Assembly: GCF_029873635.1 (NCBI RefSeq)
Contig: NC_080424.1
Location: 1,267,501-1,331,500 of the forward strand
Length of the DNA: 64,000 nt
Direction: 5' to 3'
DNA from: Malania oleifera
Taxonomy: Eukaryota > Streptophyta > Magnoliopsida > Santalales > Ximeniaceae
Below the pieces are notes generated by a model. The model did not search any database and was not told the origin of the DNA. It saw only the letters and a list, made by a program, of their open reading frames with translations. Of this stretch, positions 1-11,760 are shown in pieces. The position numbers were made by a program, and so were the translations under genes. Numbering within the stretch: the first letter of the stretch is position 1; each line of letters begins with the position of its first letter.

Positions 1-225
1 TTTTTTTACTTTCTTTTCTTTTTGACTGTCTCTTTCTTTTCTTTTCTTTTCTTTTTTTCTTTTTATTTTCTAACGCCTTTTTTTTCTTTTTTTTTTTTTA
101 AACTTGGTACACGTTACAACACAAAAACAATGAAACAAAACGAAAGACAAAAATATAGAATGATAGCAAGAAACGAAAGATAAAAAGATAGTAAACCTGA
201 TTTTAGAGCCTAAGCTCTGATATCA
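1..225 (-). mobile_element. Internal fragment of a minus-strand LTR element
   Basis: The first 100 bases are a T/C-rich low-complexity tract. The rest is AT-rich and ends at a degenerate primer-binding site: read on the minus strand, positions about 222 to 205 resemble the initiator-methionine tRNA PBS (TGATATCAGAGC against TGGTATCAGAGC). This places the internal part of a minus-strand element at the left edge and its LTR to the right. No coding sequence is recognisable. Confidence 0.4.
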
Positions 226-985
226 AATGATGCGAACCTCAACTGACATGCGTTGAGACCCAACAACCAATATTGGAATGCTTGCCCAAGAAAGCTAAAA
301 TTTAAATTTTGATAGCAAACTTCGACCAAACGTTTATAAATGAAACGTGAACCGAAAGTATAAAGTAATAAACCCTGACCCAATGATTATAACTTAATCA
401 TGAACCGAAAGAAGAAACAAATCCTCATTTTTTCTTGATTTCTATTCAATGATCAATTTAACTCTTACAATTGTGAGATATATATAGCTAGCATGGTGGA
501 CAAGACTATTAAACACTTAACAATTCCCACACAAACATGGGAGATAAGGACATTAAATACTTAACAATTCCCACACAAACATGGGAGACAAGGACATTAA
601 ATATACCAACTTACTAGACACATTAATGACTCTCACAACTTACTAAAAACCTATGCAAGCTAAGTTGTCTTACAAATTACAAATTAAATGTAAAGACAAA
701 AAGCCAAAAAGTCAAATCCCACAATTGAATAGTACACCATTAATAAGGAGATTACAGTCATTAAGCAAGATTAACTCCATCAAAAACTTGGATTAAGTTT
801 ATTAAGCCTTCATCATTCTTTGGGCCAAGCCTAGAGTGCCCCGTTTTTGAATAAGCCCAAATATCTTGAATCAACCCATGAAGTGCTTCTTTGATCTTTT
901 TGGATTTCGCTCTAGTGATAGGCCCAACAGGAACATGTAATGGATCCTTTGATGGTGCTTGTTGATTCTCATCATAGTTTCTCTA
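226..985 (-). repeat. Probable LTR, minus orientation, boundaries approximate
   Basis: This non-coding stretch directly follows the degenerate PBS at about 205-222 and so is probably the 5' LTR of the same element. It contains a near-perfect tandem duplication of about 45 bp at 506-600, with a core reading AATTCCCACACAAACATGGG in both copies. The right boundary against the next element is not sharp and the element clade was not recognised. Confidence 0.4.
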
Positions 986-989
986 GTAT

Positions 990-1776
990 TCTGGATTGAG
1001 GAGACCGGTTTGACGAGATAGTTACTAGTTCTGAGCCTAGGAAAGGTTGCAGTTTGACCAGAATGAGGATTGGTAGAGTACAGTTGACTTACCTGGTAGG
1101 CCAACTAGGATTAAGTCCCACCTACGGACCGCACAACCCTGTCATGAGAGGTTAAATCATGACGTACATTTTTACAGGGTAAACATCTCAGTTATGTATA
1201 TGTATACAGATTTACAGAATATAAGTACTATAGTATGATACTAGAAGTATGAAAAAGTATAAAACTCGGATATTATAGTTATACTTTAAACTATGATAAA
1301 TGCAAGTTATACCATATATAATTTACCAGCTTTTACAGTTTCAGATATTGTCATTATAATATTTATGAAACTCAATCGCCACACACTAATAATAGCATAT
1401 TTCCTTTTACTGAACATTGTCTCATCCCAGTGGTTTAACCATTTTCAGGTAATCTAACTAGGTGAGTAGATCAGGCTCGCAGATAAAAAGATCTTTTGTA
1501 CTGCCATATTTTAAAAGGTAAGTGTGTTCAAGGGAATGTATTTTTGGAGTAGATGAAACTGGGATAACATGTAAACATGTATGTATGGTTTGGAAACACT
1601 GAATTCTGGTATTGTAAATATGAATGTATGACTTTATGTTTTCCACTACATAGGTGTGTCGATTTATGTGCAGGGATTCCTCAATGTCATTTGGGCCTTG
1701 AGATGTTGTAGTAGGTATTACAGGGGTATCAGAGTAAATTATAAAAAAAAAATGGTGTAATTTTTTGATCATTACA
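990..1776 (+). repeat. 3' part of a Tekay-like gypsy LTR, plus orientation
   Basis: The sequence matches, segment by segment, the 3' halves of the LTRs at 41900-42688 and 58680-59436. Shared parts are a block around CCTACGGACCGCACAACC, a block around CACACACTAATAATAGCAT, a polypurine run, and the end GATCATTACA. It is followed immediately by an iMet PBS, so this is the 5' LTR of a plus-strand element. The U3 half with promoter is missing, and the left boundary is a junction with an unrelated LTR. Confidence 0.75.
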
Positions 1777-1779
1777 GTT

Positions 1780-1792
1780 TGGTATCAGAGCC
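1780..1792 (+). other. Primer-binding site (initiator Met tRNA)
   Basis: TGGTATCAGAGCC lies three bases after the LTR end at 1776. This is the standard complement of the 3' end of plant initiator tRNA-Met, used to prime minus-strand cDNA in many plant LTR retrotransposons. The same site follows the related LTR at 42692. Confidence 0.8.
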
Positions 1793-2131
1793 AAGTTACC
1801 AAATTCTGTAGACTCTAGAGTACAGTGGGAAATAATACCAAAATATAGGAATGTAATTATAAGAAGAGTGGAACAGGATAATAGTGACTTAATGTTGGGG
1901 AATTATGATGAGAATTTAGAGTTCTATTTTACGATTTGAATGTAGAGTTTTGTGGTGATTTCTATGTTTTTCCTAGGGTGATAATTTCAAGAAAATTAAA
2001 GTAAACTATCGACGATTCTATTTCCATATGGTAGGGCCAGACCTTAAATTAGTGATAAGAGGTAAGGGGTATTTTAGTTAGTATAGTATTGTAAGGTTCG
2101 GATTCTCAAAATAATTTGGTAATATTGTAGG
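1793..2131 (+). mobile_element. Untranslated leader of Tekay-like element
   Basis: Leader between the PBS and gag. It is similar in sequence and length to the leader at 42705-42994 (shared stretch around GATTTCAAGAAAAT). No gene is visible in it. Confidence 0.6.
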
Positions 2132-2342
2132 ATGGACCCAGGAGGTAGTAGCACTCACGCTAGTGGCGACGACGGAGCAGGGTCTTCTGGTGCAAGAGGC
2201 AGGGATTCAGATGCTGTGTTACGTAGCATGGCTCAGCAAGTCATAACTGAGATTGCCTGGAGCTATAGGGAGCAAGGAGGTTCATCTATAGTTCTGGGGT
2301 GCACGATAGAAAAATTTATGAAGATGAACCCACCAGCATTTT
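2132..2342 (+). pseudogene. gag N-terminus, Tekay-like element, cut by an insertion
   Basis: The reading frame starts at ATG 2132 with MDPGGSS and continues with an Ala/Gly/Ser-rich N-terminus, then a stretch (DAVLRSMAQQVITEI) closely matching the gag start at 42995 (DAVLRSVIQQVMTEM). Gag is the structural protein that packages element RNA into virus-like particles. Only about 70 residues remain, ending at MNPPAFL. At 2343 the frame runs into the LTR of another element, so no functional Gag can be made. The rest of this gag is not found further right. Confidence 0.75.
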
Positions 2343-4159
2343 TGTCACGCCCCAAACCCGCAAGTGGGCCCTAGGTGTGAATTTAATAACCTAACATGTC
2401 CCTGTATCATTTAAAACATACATGATACTATACTGAATGAGAGTCCGACCCTGTGGGGTACACGTGCACCCTATACATATTCACATACATATCCATACTC
2501 ATCAAATACGCAGCGAAAATGTTCTTTCTATACATACATAATACAATACCAAAGTCTATACATAACAAGAATATACGTTCCCAAAATACAATACATACTT
2601 TGGTTGTCTACAAAACCCAACAATGACAACCCGGTTACAAAACCCGTACTTACACAAGTACTCAACGTAGCTAACCGACACCCACGCTTCCGGACGTTAG
2701 GATGCTAGTTTCGGCTACCTGAAGGACCTGAAAAATATTTGTATATTCGGGATGAGACACATCTCAGTAACGAAGAAAACAGGTTATATCAGTGTGTGGC
2801 ACACCAGTGTTATTTCAACATAAAACATAACACAATACAGTTCCAGTATTTTCACAATTCAGTTTCAGTACATACGATACCAAACATACAGTGAGTGTCA
2901 TCACACTCAAGCACCCGATACCCTGCAATAACCAAAGTCTCACAGCGATATAGTTGCCAGTACGGTGTCCACTCACACCCATCGGTGACCAACCGGAACA
3001 AACAGGCGATGTTTCACACCCTCAGATATAGAGTCGGACACTCTCGCCCACGGTAATTAGCCGAGACATGGCGTCAGCATACGGTAATTAGCCGCCCCTA
3101 GTTGATTTACAAAACCTGGAACAATTTTAGAACTCATGTCCTTATACTCATCAGCGTACGGTAATTAGCCGTCCCTAGCTGTTTTACAATATCCTGGAAC
3201 ATTTATATACAACATTTCATTTCACACTTATTTGAGTATACAACAAATCATATCGTTTCTAATTCAAGAAATATAGTTTAATACAAATACAGGTACGGTC
3301 ATCTCATTACTACCATTTTATACAACATATGATTTTCCAACCGAAACAGAGATGATACCTAAAATCCAAAATTTTCCTAAAAACTGTAACCAAAAAATCC
3401 CGCATTTTTACTCTATAGATTTTCCCAAATAAGTAATCAAAACATACATACAATCTTACACTACATGTTTATTGATTCCAATTTCAAAATATAACTGATA
3501 TAAACAGAATCCCCTTACCTTTTCCTGAATACCAAAATACGAACTCTCCGACTCCAAAACTACGAATCGAGTTCCCAAAACTTAAACATCCAAGAACTAT
3601 ATTTTACTATAATTCTTACTACTACATATATTTAGAAACAAAACTGAAATCAGACTCTTACCTCATTTTTGCGTTAAAACCTGAAAATCCTCGAAACGAA
3701 TTTTCGATCCACTAAAAACGTAGAGCTTTTCCTCCTAATCCACGTGATAACGTTGGATCGTTGATTCTGGCAACTGACATCCTGAAATCCTAGAGAGAGA
3801 GAAAGAAGATTTGAGTTCAAGAGAAAGAGAGTAGTTTTAACTTACTTAGCCATGAAGCAATGAAGGAGGATATTTATAGCCCCTTTGACCTAGCCAATCT
3901 CGTCAACGAAACGACGCCTTCGTCGATGAATCATCCACACATTTTGACGACGAACCGGCTCCTTCGGCAACGAACCCTATTCCGATATTTTACAATACGT
4001 TTGATATTTCTTCGTCGATGAGGCTCTAAATTTTGACGACGAAGAGTATGAAGGCCTTCGTCAACGAGAACAATGACTTCGTCGACAAAGCCTGCAAAAT
4101 TTACCTTTTTAACATTTTTTTATTTATTCGATCTACATATCTCAGGTCAGGTTCTTACA
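2343..4159 (-). repeat. 3' LTR of a minus-strand Tekay-like gypsy element
   Basis: A 1,817-bp LTR. On the minus strand it begins TGTAAGAACC at 4159, directly after a polypurine tract, and ends GGGGCGTGACA at 2343. It has the same architecture as the plus-strand LTRs at 40649 and 55256: a cluster of TCGTCGACGA-like palindromes (3895-4092), then a TATA box, then a purine/pyrimidine-biased tract (GA-rich on the plus strand at 3793-3830). Two copies of a block around CGTACGGTAATTAGCCG lie at 3060-3180. It sits inside the gag of the preceding plus-strand element. The bases before it read ATTTT, but the far end of the element is lost, so a target duplication cannot be confirmed. Confidence 0.8.
3871..3879 (-). 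promoter_or_regulatory. LTR TATA box
   Basis: Minus-strand CTATAAATA lies just downstream (in transcription direction) of the CGTCGACGA-type repeat cluster and upstream of a CT-rich tract (minus strand). The same order occurs in the LTRs at 41011, 55544 and 56218, which supports it as the retrotransposon promoter. Confidence 0.65.
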
Positions 4160-4172
4160 ACCTCCCATCCTT
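4160..4172 (-). other. Polypurine tract (PPT)
   Basis: On the minus strand AAGGATGGGAGGT directly abuts the LTR start TGTAAGAACC. It follows the 3' end of pol by about 310 bp of non-coding sequence, including a segment around AATTTCGAGGACGAAATT that is commonly found at this position in chromovirus elements. It primes plus-strand cDNA synthesis. Confidence 0.7.
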
Positions 4173-4483
4173 ATAAAAATTTCGTCCTCGAAATTTGTAA
4201 TATCTTATTTACCAACTCAACTACATACCCAAACACATACCTAACTCTAGAAAGAGCCGGCAACCACCCATATAGCAGCCCCGTCCCAAATACATACACA
4301 ACCTCACTTATGGCGGAGGAATACCGTGGTTACATACATACACTGTCTTAAGAGCTCACAATATTACAAAACTCTCCCAGAGACTAACCACACATCATTA
4401 CTACGATAATAGAATATTATACATACATACATACCCACAACGATCCTGCTATCGAAATTTACTACTTAAAACAACTGCGGATA

Positions 4484-5520
4484 TTTTTAGCGTATTTTCG
4501 TCTCTAATTCCAAAGAAGCTTCCTCAACCGTGTGATTCCGCCACAGTACCTTCACTAACGGTATCTCCTTGGTATGCAGCTTCTGAACTTTACGGTCTAA
4601 AATCTGAACGGGTATCTCCTCATACGTCAAAGCATCGCCAATCTCTAAAGATTCGTAACTAATCACATGTGACGGATCTGACACGTACCTCCTCAACATG
4701 GATATGTGGAACACATCATGAATCCTCAAGAGTGCTGGGGGTAGTGCAATCTTGTAAGTCACCGGACCCACTCGTTCCAGTACCTTGAATGGTCCGATAT
4801 ACCTCAGGCTCAGCTTGCCCTTCTTCCCGAATCTTATCACCCCTTTCATATAAGCGATTCTCAGGAATATCCTACCCCCAACCTCGAATTCCAACTCACG
4901 ACGGCGAACATCCGCGTAACTCTTTTGCCAACTCTAAGTTGATTTAATTTTATCTGTGATAAATCTGACCTTCTCAGAAGCCTGATGTATGAGTTCGAGA
5001 CCCAATATCTGTCGTTCACCGACTTCATCCCAATAAAAAGGAGACCGACACCTCCGACCATACAATGTCTCGAACGGTGTTATCCCAATACTAACTTGGA
5101 AGCTATTGTTATAGGCAAACTCCGCCAATGGTAGAAATTGAATCCAACTACCACCGAAGTCTAATACATAAGCCCGTAACATATCCTCCAAGATCTGTAT
5201 CGTCCTCTTTGACTGTCTATCAGTCTGGGGGTGGAACGTTGTACTGAATGTAAGTTTTGTCCTCAGTGCTTCCTATAAACTCTTCTAGAATCGAGAAGTG
5301 AGCCTCAGGCCTCGATCTGAAACAATGGACACCAGTATCCCGTGCATTCTAACTATCTCATGCACGTCCAAAAATGCTAACCTACTCAAAGAATAGCTAA
5401 TCTTCATCGATAGAAAGTGAGCAGATTTAGTCAACTTGTCCACGATTACCCAGACGACATTCTGCCCGTGTAGTGCTTGTGGTAACCCAGTGACAAAGTC
5501 CATGAAAATATGCGCCACGA
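4484..5520 (-). pseudogene. Gypsy pol 3' part: integrase and chromodomain (Tekay-like)
   Basis: Reading from 5518 down, the integrase core is recognisable by MDFVTGLP, VWVIVDKLTKSAHFL and EIVRMHGILVSIVSDRG. It continues through LAEFAYNNSFQ and FETLYGRRCRSPFYWDEVGE, then the integrase C-terminal region (LSLRYIGPFKVLERVG, FHISMLRRYVSDPSHVI). It ends in a chromodomain-like tail (EIPVQILDRKVQ, PLVKVLWRNHTVEEASLE). Such tails mark plant chromoviruses, and this form resembles the Tekay clade. Frameshifts and stops split it into at least four frames (breaks near 4900, 5050, 5200-5290). Protease, RT and RNase H are absent because the 5' side is cut at about 5520 by a Tat-like LTR. Confidence 0.85.
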
Positions 5521-6054
5521 CGTCCCCAGAGCGTGTGTGCCCCGAGGTGGCGAAATAAAAATTATTTTATATTTTTAGAAAAAAAAATAGAAATGGAGTC
5601 GCCACTAACCTTTTAGTATAGTTAGAACACTTGATTACTACCCAATTAAGGGTAGAATCGGTCTGCGTTACCAAAATCAGGATCGGGAGATCAATTACGT
5701 AAGGGGAAGGTACGAGCACCCCCTACACGTCCATTCTTACGAACGGTACCTAATTAATCAAGAATTATCCCAAATTTAATTTAATAGATCTTTCAAATTA
5801 CTCCCTTTTAGTGAATTTTTGAAATGCACATTTAAAGAAATAAATCACACAAAATATATATGATATATGTTCCCTCAGAACTGGGGTACCTGAAGCCCGA
5901 AAGCTTATACCCTTTTTTGAAATCATAGGAAAATAAAATCAAAAATAATTAATAACGAAAACATCATAATAACAAAATGATAAGTTAAAAATAACACAAT
6001 TAAACAAAATAGAATAATGATAGTAATAATAATAATAATGATAACGAATACAAA

Positions 6055-6090
<36 letters not shown>

Positions 6091-6150
6091 TAAACATGAT
6101 AATAATAGTAAGAAATAAAGGATAATGATAATAATAAATAATAATGATAG

Positions 6151-6200
<50 letters not shown>

Positions 6201-8168
6201 TTTATAGTAATAATAATATACATATTTTACTTACCTTAATATTAACACCCAATTAAAGATACAATACACACATATATAAGCAATTAATTAATGAAACAAA
6301 TCAAATTTTAGATTAAAATATGGAAACCCATGGAAAGGCAAACAAATAATGAACTTATGGAAACAAGTTATTTCTAAAATTGCTATGACCACCAAAACTA
6401 ATATGTAACCCTAAATATATAAATATTAAACATTAAATGAATGCAATAATAACAAAAACACTAAATACGTATAACAATGACAATTCTTACAATATGAATA
6501 TTAAACGATAATAACATTAACATTAAAAATGTAACAATAATGAAAACCCTATGACAATAATATGAATCTTTTAATATATACACTAACTACAACAAAATCT
6601 AACTTACATATTAAAACAAGTTTCAACCATAAAAATTCTACAATAATAATAAAAATCATTTAATATCTTACAATAAATATGACAAAAAAACAACATGAAT
6701 CTCAACTATTAAAACAAATATTATAACATTGAAAATAATAATATTTATTATTTAATATGCATAATAAAAAAATAATAAAAATTTAAACATGAATGAATAT
6801 TATGACAACAAAAATCCAGCAACCAAAAAGAATAAATCAATTAGTGTTTACACCAAACATAAAACTTAAACAACAAAATTTTTTTTTTAAAAAAAAAAAA
6901 ACATGAACATTAACTTTTAGTATATACATAAACTTAAACTTAAATATTACATGAAATATAACAAGAAGAAAACCCTTAAACACAAAAAAAAAAAAAAAAA
7001 AAAAAGAAATCAATACGTGTATGCATGTGTGTGTTGTGCATGAGAATGGTGGGTGTGCATGTGCATGGTCATGACTACACGGAACTCACCAGAACACTGT
7101 GATGGTGCCGTGCGTGGCCAGAAAGGTAAGAGCTGTGGCGACTGAGCGTGAACAGTGCTCGCGGTTATGGAGCAGGGAGCAGCAGCTGCGGCTGGTGCTG
7201 CTGCGTGTGACTAAAGGAGCGGTGGCCGTGAGGGAGGAGCAGAAAAGAGAGTGTTGTCGTAAGATGCTGGCTGGAGCAAGGGCAGCTACCTGCTGCATGG
7301 TCAATTGCCGAAGTTGCAAGATGGCTTCATGGGGGTTGGTGCTTGGCTGCGGCGATGATGGATGGCCGGGCTGCAGACCGTGGGAGGCTGAGAGTTGCTT
7401 TGTGAGGGTGGAGGCTGCTAGAGAAGGCGTGGATGCTTGGGTTAACGAGAGAAGTTATCCGGAGTTGTAGGGAAGGTGCGTGAGTTCGTGGGCGATCGAA
7501 GCTGCTAGTTTTTTTTGTTGAGTGGCCGTGAGGTTGTGGGTGGCTCACGGCTGGGGTCTAGGAAGAGGATGGAGAGAATGCGAGAGATGGAAGAGAGGCT
7601 AGGGTTGTTTTTGCGGCGAGGGCCTATGGCCGTGGAGGGCTCTGTGAGATGATAGAGAGGGAGAGAAAGAGAGAGTATGGGAGAGTGGAGAAGCTTTGGT
7701 CCCCTCTCTTTCGTCTCCGCCCCCCTACTTCTGTAAAAAAGTTTTCAAAACCCTACCGCCTCTTTTCTTTTTCTTTTCTTTTATTTTTTTTATTTTTTAA
7801 ATTTATTTTTATTTTTATATTATTGCCAACATGAAGCCAAAAATAAAAATAAAAACAAATACTCGATCTAAAAAAAAAATTCAGGGACTCAATCAAAATT
7901 TCTAAAAATGAAAGACTCAACCTAAAATATCCGGACTCAACTTAAAATCAAATTGATACTCAATTTAAAATAAAATAATCAGGACTCAATAAAAATAAAC
8001 CAGGACTCATTTAGAAATAACCGGGACTCCAATTTTGAAATAAAACGGGACTCAATTTTGAAATAAACCGAGACTCAATCGAATCCTTCCATTCCCGGGA
8101 ATACAAGGTTAACTCTTTAGCAAGCCGGGTCTTCTCAGAATGACCTGGGTAAAATTGGGGTGTCTACA
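5521..8168 (-). repeat. 3' LTR of a minus-strand Tat/Ogre-like gypsy element
   Basis: On the minus strand the LTR starts TGTAGACACCCCAATTTTAC at 8168, preceded by a PPT. The opposite end carries the block around GGAGTCGCCACT (5595-5610) and GGGGAAGGTACGAGCACCCC that also closes the Tat LTR at 59800-60094. Inside are AAT-type microsatellites (6000-6215), an AT-rich section and a GC-rich section at 7090-7660. Several open frames there (for example 7099-7470) look like low-complexity shadows and were not recognised. The left boundary against the integrase gene lies near 5520, within about 10 bp. Confidence 0.75.
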
Positions 8169-8180
8169 ACTGCCCCTGTT
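8169..8180 (-). other. Polypurine tract of the Tat/Ogre-like element
   Basis: Minus-strand AACAGGGGCAGT abuts the LTR start TGTAGACACC. The right-hand element has the near-identical AAAAAGGGGCAGT before TGCAGACACC at 50301-50313, so both belong to one family. Confidence 0.75.
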
Positions 8181-8389
8181 TGTAAGCTTTGTTGTTTCAA
8201 TGTAACAGTAGGAACTCTCCTACGTTATTTATAGCAACAATCCTGCAAAGATAAAAGACACATATTTTAACCATGTCAAACAACTGCCTGCTTTCAGATC
8301 AACCAAATGCAGTTTGCTTTTACCAACCAAGAATGAGAAAATTTAAACTGGGCAAAATGGGAATGTGGCACAATTCTCTAGGAAGTTAG

Positions 8390-8765
8390 TGGATAGAATC
8401 TCTGAAAAATTATTACTCCATTGGGGATGATCAATCAAGTGTAAAATCCTGAGTATTCAGTTATAGGGTCCTGAGTCTTAAAAAAATGGTTACTCCATTG
8501 GGAATGATCAATTGGGTGTAAGGTCCCAAGATCCTTTAAATGTTTAACTATTCAGGTGTAAGATCCTGAATCTCTGAAAAATAGTTACTTCGCTGGGGAT
8601 GATCAATCGAGTGTAGGGTCCCAAGATCCTTTAAATGTTTGACTATTCAGGAGTAAGATCCTGAAATCTCTAAAAAATAGTTACTTCACTAGGGATGATC
8701 AATCGGGTGTTGGGTCCCAAGATCCTTTGAATGTTTGACTACTCAAGTGTAAGATTCTAAATCTC
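8390..8765 (-). repeat. Tandem array, about 90-bp units, in Tat 3' UTR
   Basis: Four degenerate units share GGGATGATCAATCGGGTGTA and GGTCCCAAGATCC with spacing of about 80-95 bp. The reverse complement of this unit is the same repeat as the 78-90 bp array at 48790-49440, which lies on the other strand in the other Tat element. Confidence 0.8.
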
Positions 8766-8768
8766 TGT

Positions 8769-9240
8769 TGATTGCTCGCGCGTAGGATCTTAAGGACTCC
8801 TCAGATGTAGGATTCCGAGAGTCTGCTGATTGCTCAAGTGTAGGATCTCGAGGACTTCTCAGATGTAGGATTCTGAGAGTCTACTGATTGCTCGAGTGTA
8901 GGATCTCGATGACTCCTCAAATGTAGGATTCTGAGAGTCTATTGATTGCTCAAGTGTAGGATCTCGAAAACTCCTCGGATGTAGGATTCTAAGAGTCTGC
9001 TGATTGCTCAAGTGTAGGATCTCGAGGACTTCTTAGATGTAAGATTATGAGAGTCTGTTGATTGCTCGAGTGTAAGATCTCGAGGAGTTCTCAGATGTAA
9101 GATTCCAAAAGTCTACTGATTGCTCAAGTGTAGGATCTCGAGGACTCCTCAGATGTAGGATTCCGAGAGTCTGTTGATTGCTCGAGTGTAGGATTTCGAG
9201 GACTCCTCATATGTAGCATTCTGAGAGTTTGATGACTATT
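8769..9240 (-). repeat. Tandem array, 58-bp unit, 8 copies
   Basis: GATTGCTC recurs at about 8769, 8828, 8886, 8944, 9002, 9060, 9118 and 9176, a strict 58-bp period. Each unit carries AGTGTAGGATCTCGAGGACT and a second half CAGATGTAGGATTCTGAGAG, so the 58-mer itself is an ancient dimer. No gene is present. Confidence 0.9.
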
Positions 9241-9424
9241 TGATGGGAATTATGGACCAATGGTTAATGATGGCTCGGGTGTAGAATCCTGGTTAGCAAG
9301 GCTTTTGAGGAGGACTTGTACTGGGTGTAGGATCCCAATGACTTAGGAAGTGACTACTCGAGTGTAGGATCCTGAGGGTCTAATGACTAGTCGAGTGTAG
9401 GATTTCGAGAGCCTGATGAATTGT

Positions 9425-9785
9425 CTAATCGAAGATGGATGCTTGGGTATAGGATCTCGAGAGCCAGATGAATTGTCGAATTGACGATGAATGCTCGGGT
9501 ATAGGATCCCGAGAGCCAAATGAATTGTTGAATTGACGATGAATGCTCGGGTATAGGATCTTCAGAGCCAGATGAATTATAGAATTGAATATGAATGCTT
9601 GGGTGTAGGGTCCCGAGAGCTAGATGAATTGTCGAATTGAATATGAATGCTTAGGTATAGGATCCCGAGAGCCTAATGAATTGTTGAATTGAAGATGAAT
9701 GCTCGGGTATAGGATCCCGAGAACTAGATGAATTGTCGAACGGACGATGAATGCTCAGGTGTAGGATCTCAAGAGCCAGATGACC
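9425..9785 (-). repeat. Tandem array, about 53-bp unit, 7 copies
   Basis: ATGAATGCTCGGGTATAGGA with GATCCCGAGAGCCAGATGAA repeats at about 9438, 9490, 9542, 9592, 9646, 9699 and 9748. The core (GGTATAGGATCCCGAGAG) is related to the core of the neighbouring 58-bp array, so one probably arose from the other. Confidence 0.88.
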
Positions 9786-10414
9786 TAATTTGGTCTTAAA
9801 GGCTAGTGCCTCAGTTTCAAAGTGGATGCTAAAATTTGAACTAGGGTCAATTGCCAGAGCTTCGGAGTGGATGACTTGACTAAGACCTGGGTCAATTGCC
9901 CCAGTCTCAGAGTAGATAGGTCCATTTGTACCTAGGTCAGTTGCCCCAATTTTTTAGCGAAACATAGATTGCTTAGACAAGGATGGCAAGACAAGTGTGA
10001 ACGAATGATGCTATATGGTGTATGCATGTTGCTACTTATGATGTCAGAATGCAGGGATGCATGCATGCTGTTTGATATGATACCAAAACATGGGGGGTAT
10101 GTATGCATGTTGCATGATATGACACGTATGCATTCTTCTTCTTCTTCTTCTTCTTCTTCTTTTTATTTTTTAAATGCAAGGAAATGCATGAAATGTATAA
10201 TGATGCATGAACTTTCTTTATCCAACGTGCTTATAATCAACAACCCAATCTCTGATCTTGACCAGATTTTCGAATTCCAAATCTAATATTAATGCCCCTA
10301 AATTGGCTCTCTTGAAACTCAACCTGACATCTACCCCAATCACTTTAATCTGTCATGTTTTCAATTTTTACTTCTGATAGGAAAACACCTAAATTGGCCC
10401 CACTGGAACTCAAA

Positions 10415-11760
10415 GTAGTATAGTGTAGACTCAAAAAAGGAGACAGCGGCAAAGAAAGAATCGATGTAAAGTATGACTATAACATTGATATCCCTTTTGA
10501 GTATAAGAATAGCCCAAAAAAATACATTTGGTAGCATAGGGATCCAACTTATCCATTCCTGGAGATAACTGATAGACAAAGGACACAACCAAATATACGA
10601 GGAGGAAGGTAGAACAAAGGTGCCTTAGGAAAGATAATTGAATATGTAATTTTACCTTTAAGGACAAAGGATGACATTTTATTGATGTGAGCACAGCATC
10701 ACTCCAAAAGACTTTGGGGACATTCATTTGACACAATAGGGTACGAGTAGCTTCAAGAATATGTCTGTTTTTCCGCTCTACAACTCCATTTTGTTGTGGA
10801 GTGTGGAAACAAGAGGACTGACAGATCATATTAGAGTTAGTCATATAAGCACTAAATTGGGTGTAGAAGCACTCCTTAGCATTATCACCACGAAGTATCC
10901 TGACTGGCATGTCAAATTGATTCTTTATTTGGGAATAGAAAGCACAAAAGATATCAAACAACTCGGAATGATCTTTCATTAAATATAACCAAGTCATCCT
11001 AGAGTAGTCATCAAAAAATGTAACAATGTACTGAAACCCCAGCTTTGATGTCACACGACTAGGACCCCAAATATGAAAATGGAGAAGCATGAAAGGACTA
11101 ACCACCTGTTTGTTGACTCGGGGAGCAAAGGGATCATGATGATGCATGCCCAATCGACAAGACTCACACTCAAGATTAGACACAGAACTCAATGTAGGAA
11201 CTAGCTATTTCAACTTGTCCAAGGACGGATGACCAAGGGGACAATGGATTTGAAGTGGTGTAGCTGCGACTGTGCAGACAATAGGCGGAGAAGGCGACTC
11301 AAAGTAGTAAAGTCCATGAACCTCGCGTCCAGTGCCAATTGTCTTTCTCATCTTCAAATCCTAAATAACCAAAAAATTAGGAAGCAACTAACTAACATAA
11401 GATTGAAAGGAGATTTAGGACTGTATAAAGCAGAAGAAAGAGAGATAGAAGGAGTGGGATTTACTGTTCTTTTCACCTTAACAACAATAGTGGACCCATC
11501 AGCAAGGGTAACTTATAGGAGATTTTAGGATATTGGAGATTAGAAAAGAAGTTGGTTGCCTATGTTATATGGTTAGTGGCAGCAGAATCGATAATCTAAG
11601 GACTAGTAGGAAGGATACCAGATGACATGCAGACTGTAGGATTACCTTTCTAGGTAAAAGAAGCAATGTGATAAGATGCTTGTTGAAACATTTGATATTG
11701 TAGAAACCTGGAATACTCCTCCTCTGATAAAGTCACAGTACGAGGTTCACTCAAACAAAT
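10415..11760 (-). pseudogene. Ty1/copia protease-integrase fragment
   Basis: The longest open stretch, 11192-10431, begins with the end of the GAG-pre-integrase domain (SNLECESCRLGMHHHDPFAP). It continues as a copia integrase core with catalytic aspartates in FFDDYSRMTW and LRGDNAKECF and the glutamate in NGVVERKNRH, then KCIFLGYSYTQKGYQCY. A frameshift follows SDAVLT. Upstream (about 11600-11200) the protease motif IIDSAATNH and VTLADGST are visible with stops between them. Integrase inserts element cDNA. RT and RNase H are missing because the fragment is cut at 10415 against the Tat 3' UTR. Confidence 0.88.

Larger units (their letters stand above)
8181..10414 (-). mobile_element. 3' UTR of the Tat/Ogre-like element, tandem-repeat rich
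   Basis: Non-coding region between the lost pol gene and the PPT. It holds three separate tandem arrays (listed separately). The segment 9960-10410 is the reverse complement of sequence at about 48180-48500 in the right-hand element: both contain the block around CAATCTCTGATCTTG and the block around AAATGTATAATGATGCATGA (imperfect match). A CTT repeat lies at 10136-10161. At 10415 a Ty1/copia fragment interrupts it. Variable tandem repeats in the 3' UTR are known from Tat-lineage plant elements. Confidence 0.7.

Noticed and set aside
7099..7548. Frames of 123, 77 and 73 residues in a GC-rich part of a Tat LTR
   Set aside because: Overlap on both strands, lie in LTR sequence and match nothing; GC-rich DNA has few stops.
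8769..9785. Regularly spaced repeats that might suggest a CRISPR array
   Set aside because: The units are contiguous tandem copies without unique spacers, in a plant retrotransposon 3' UTR.
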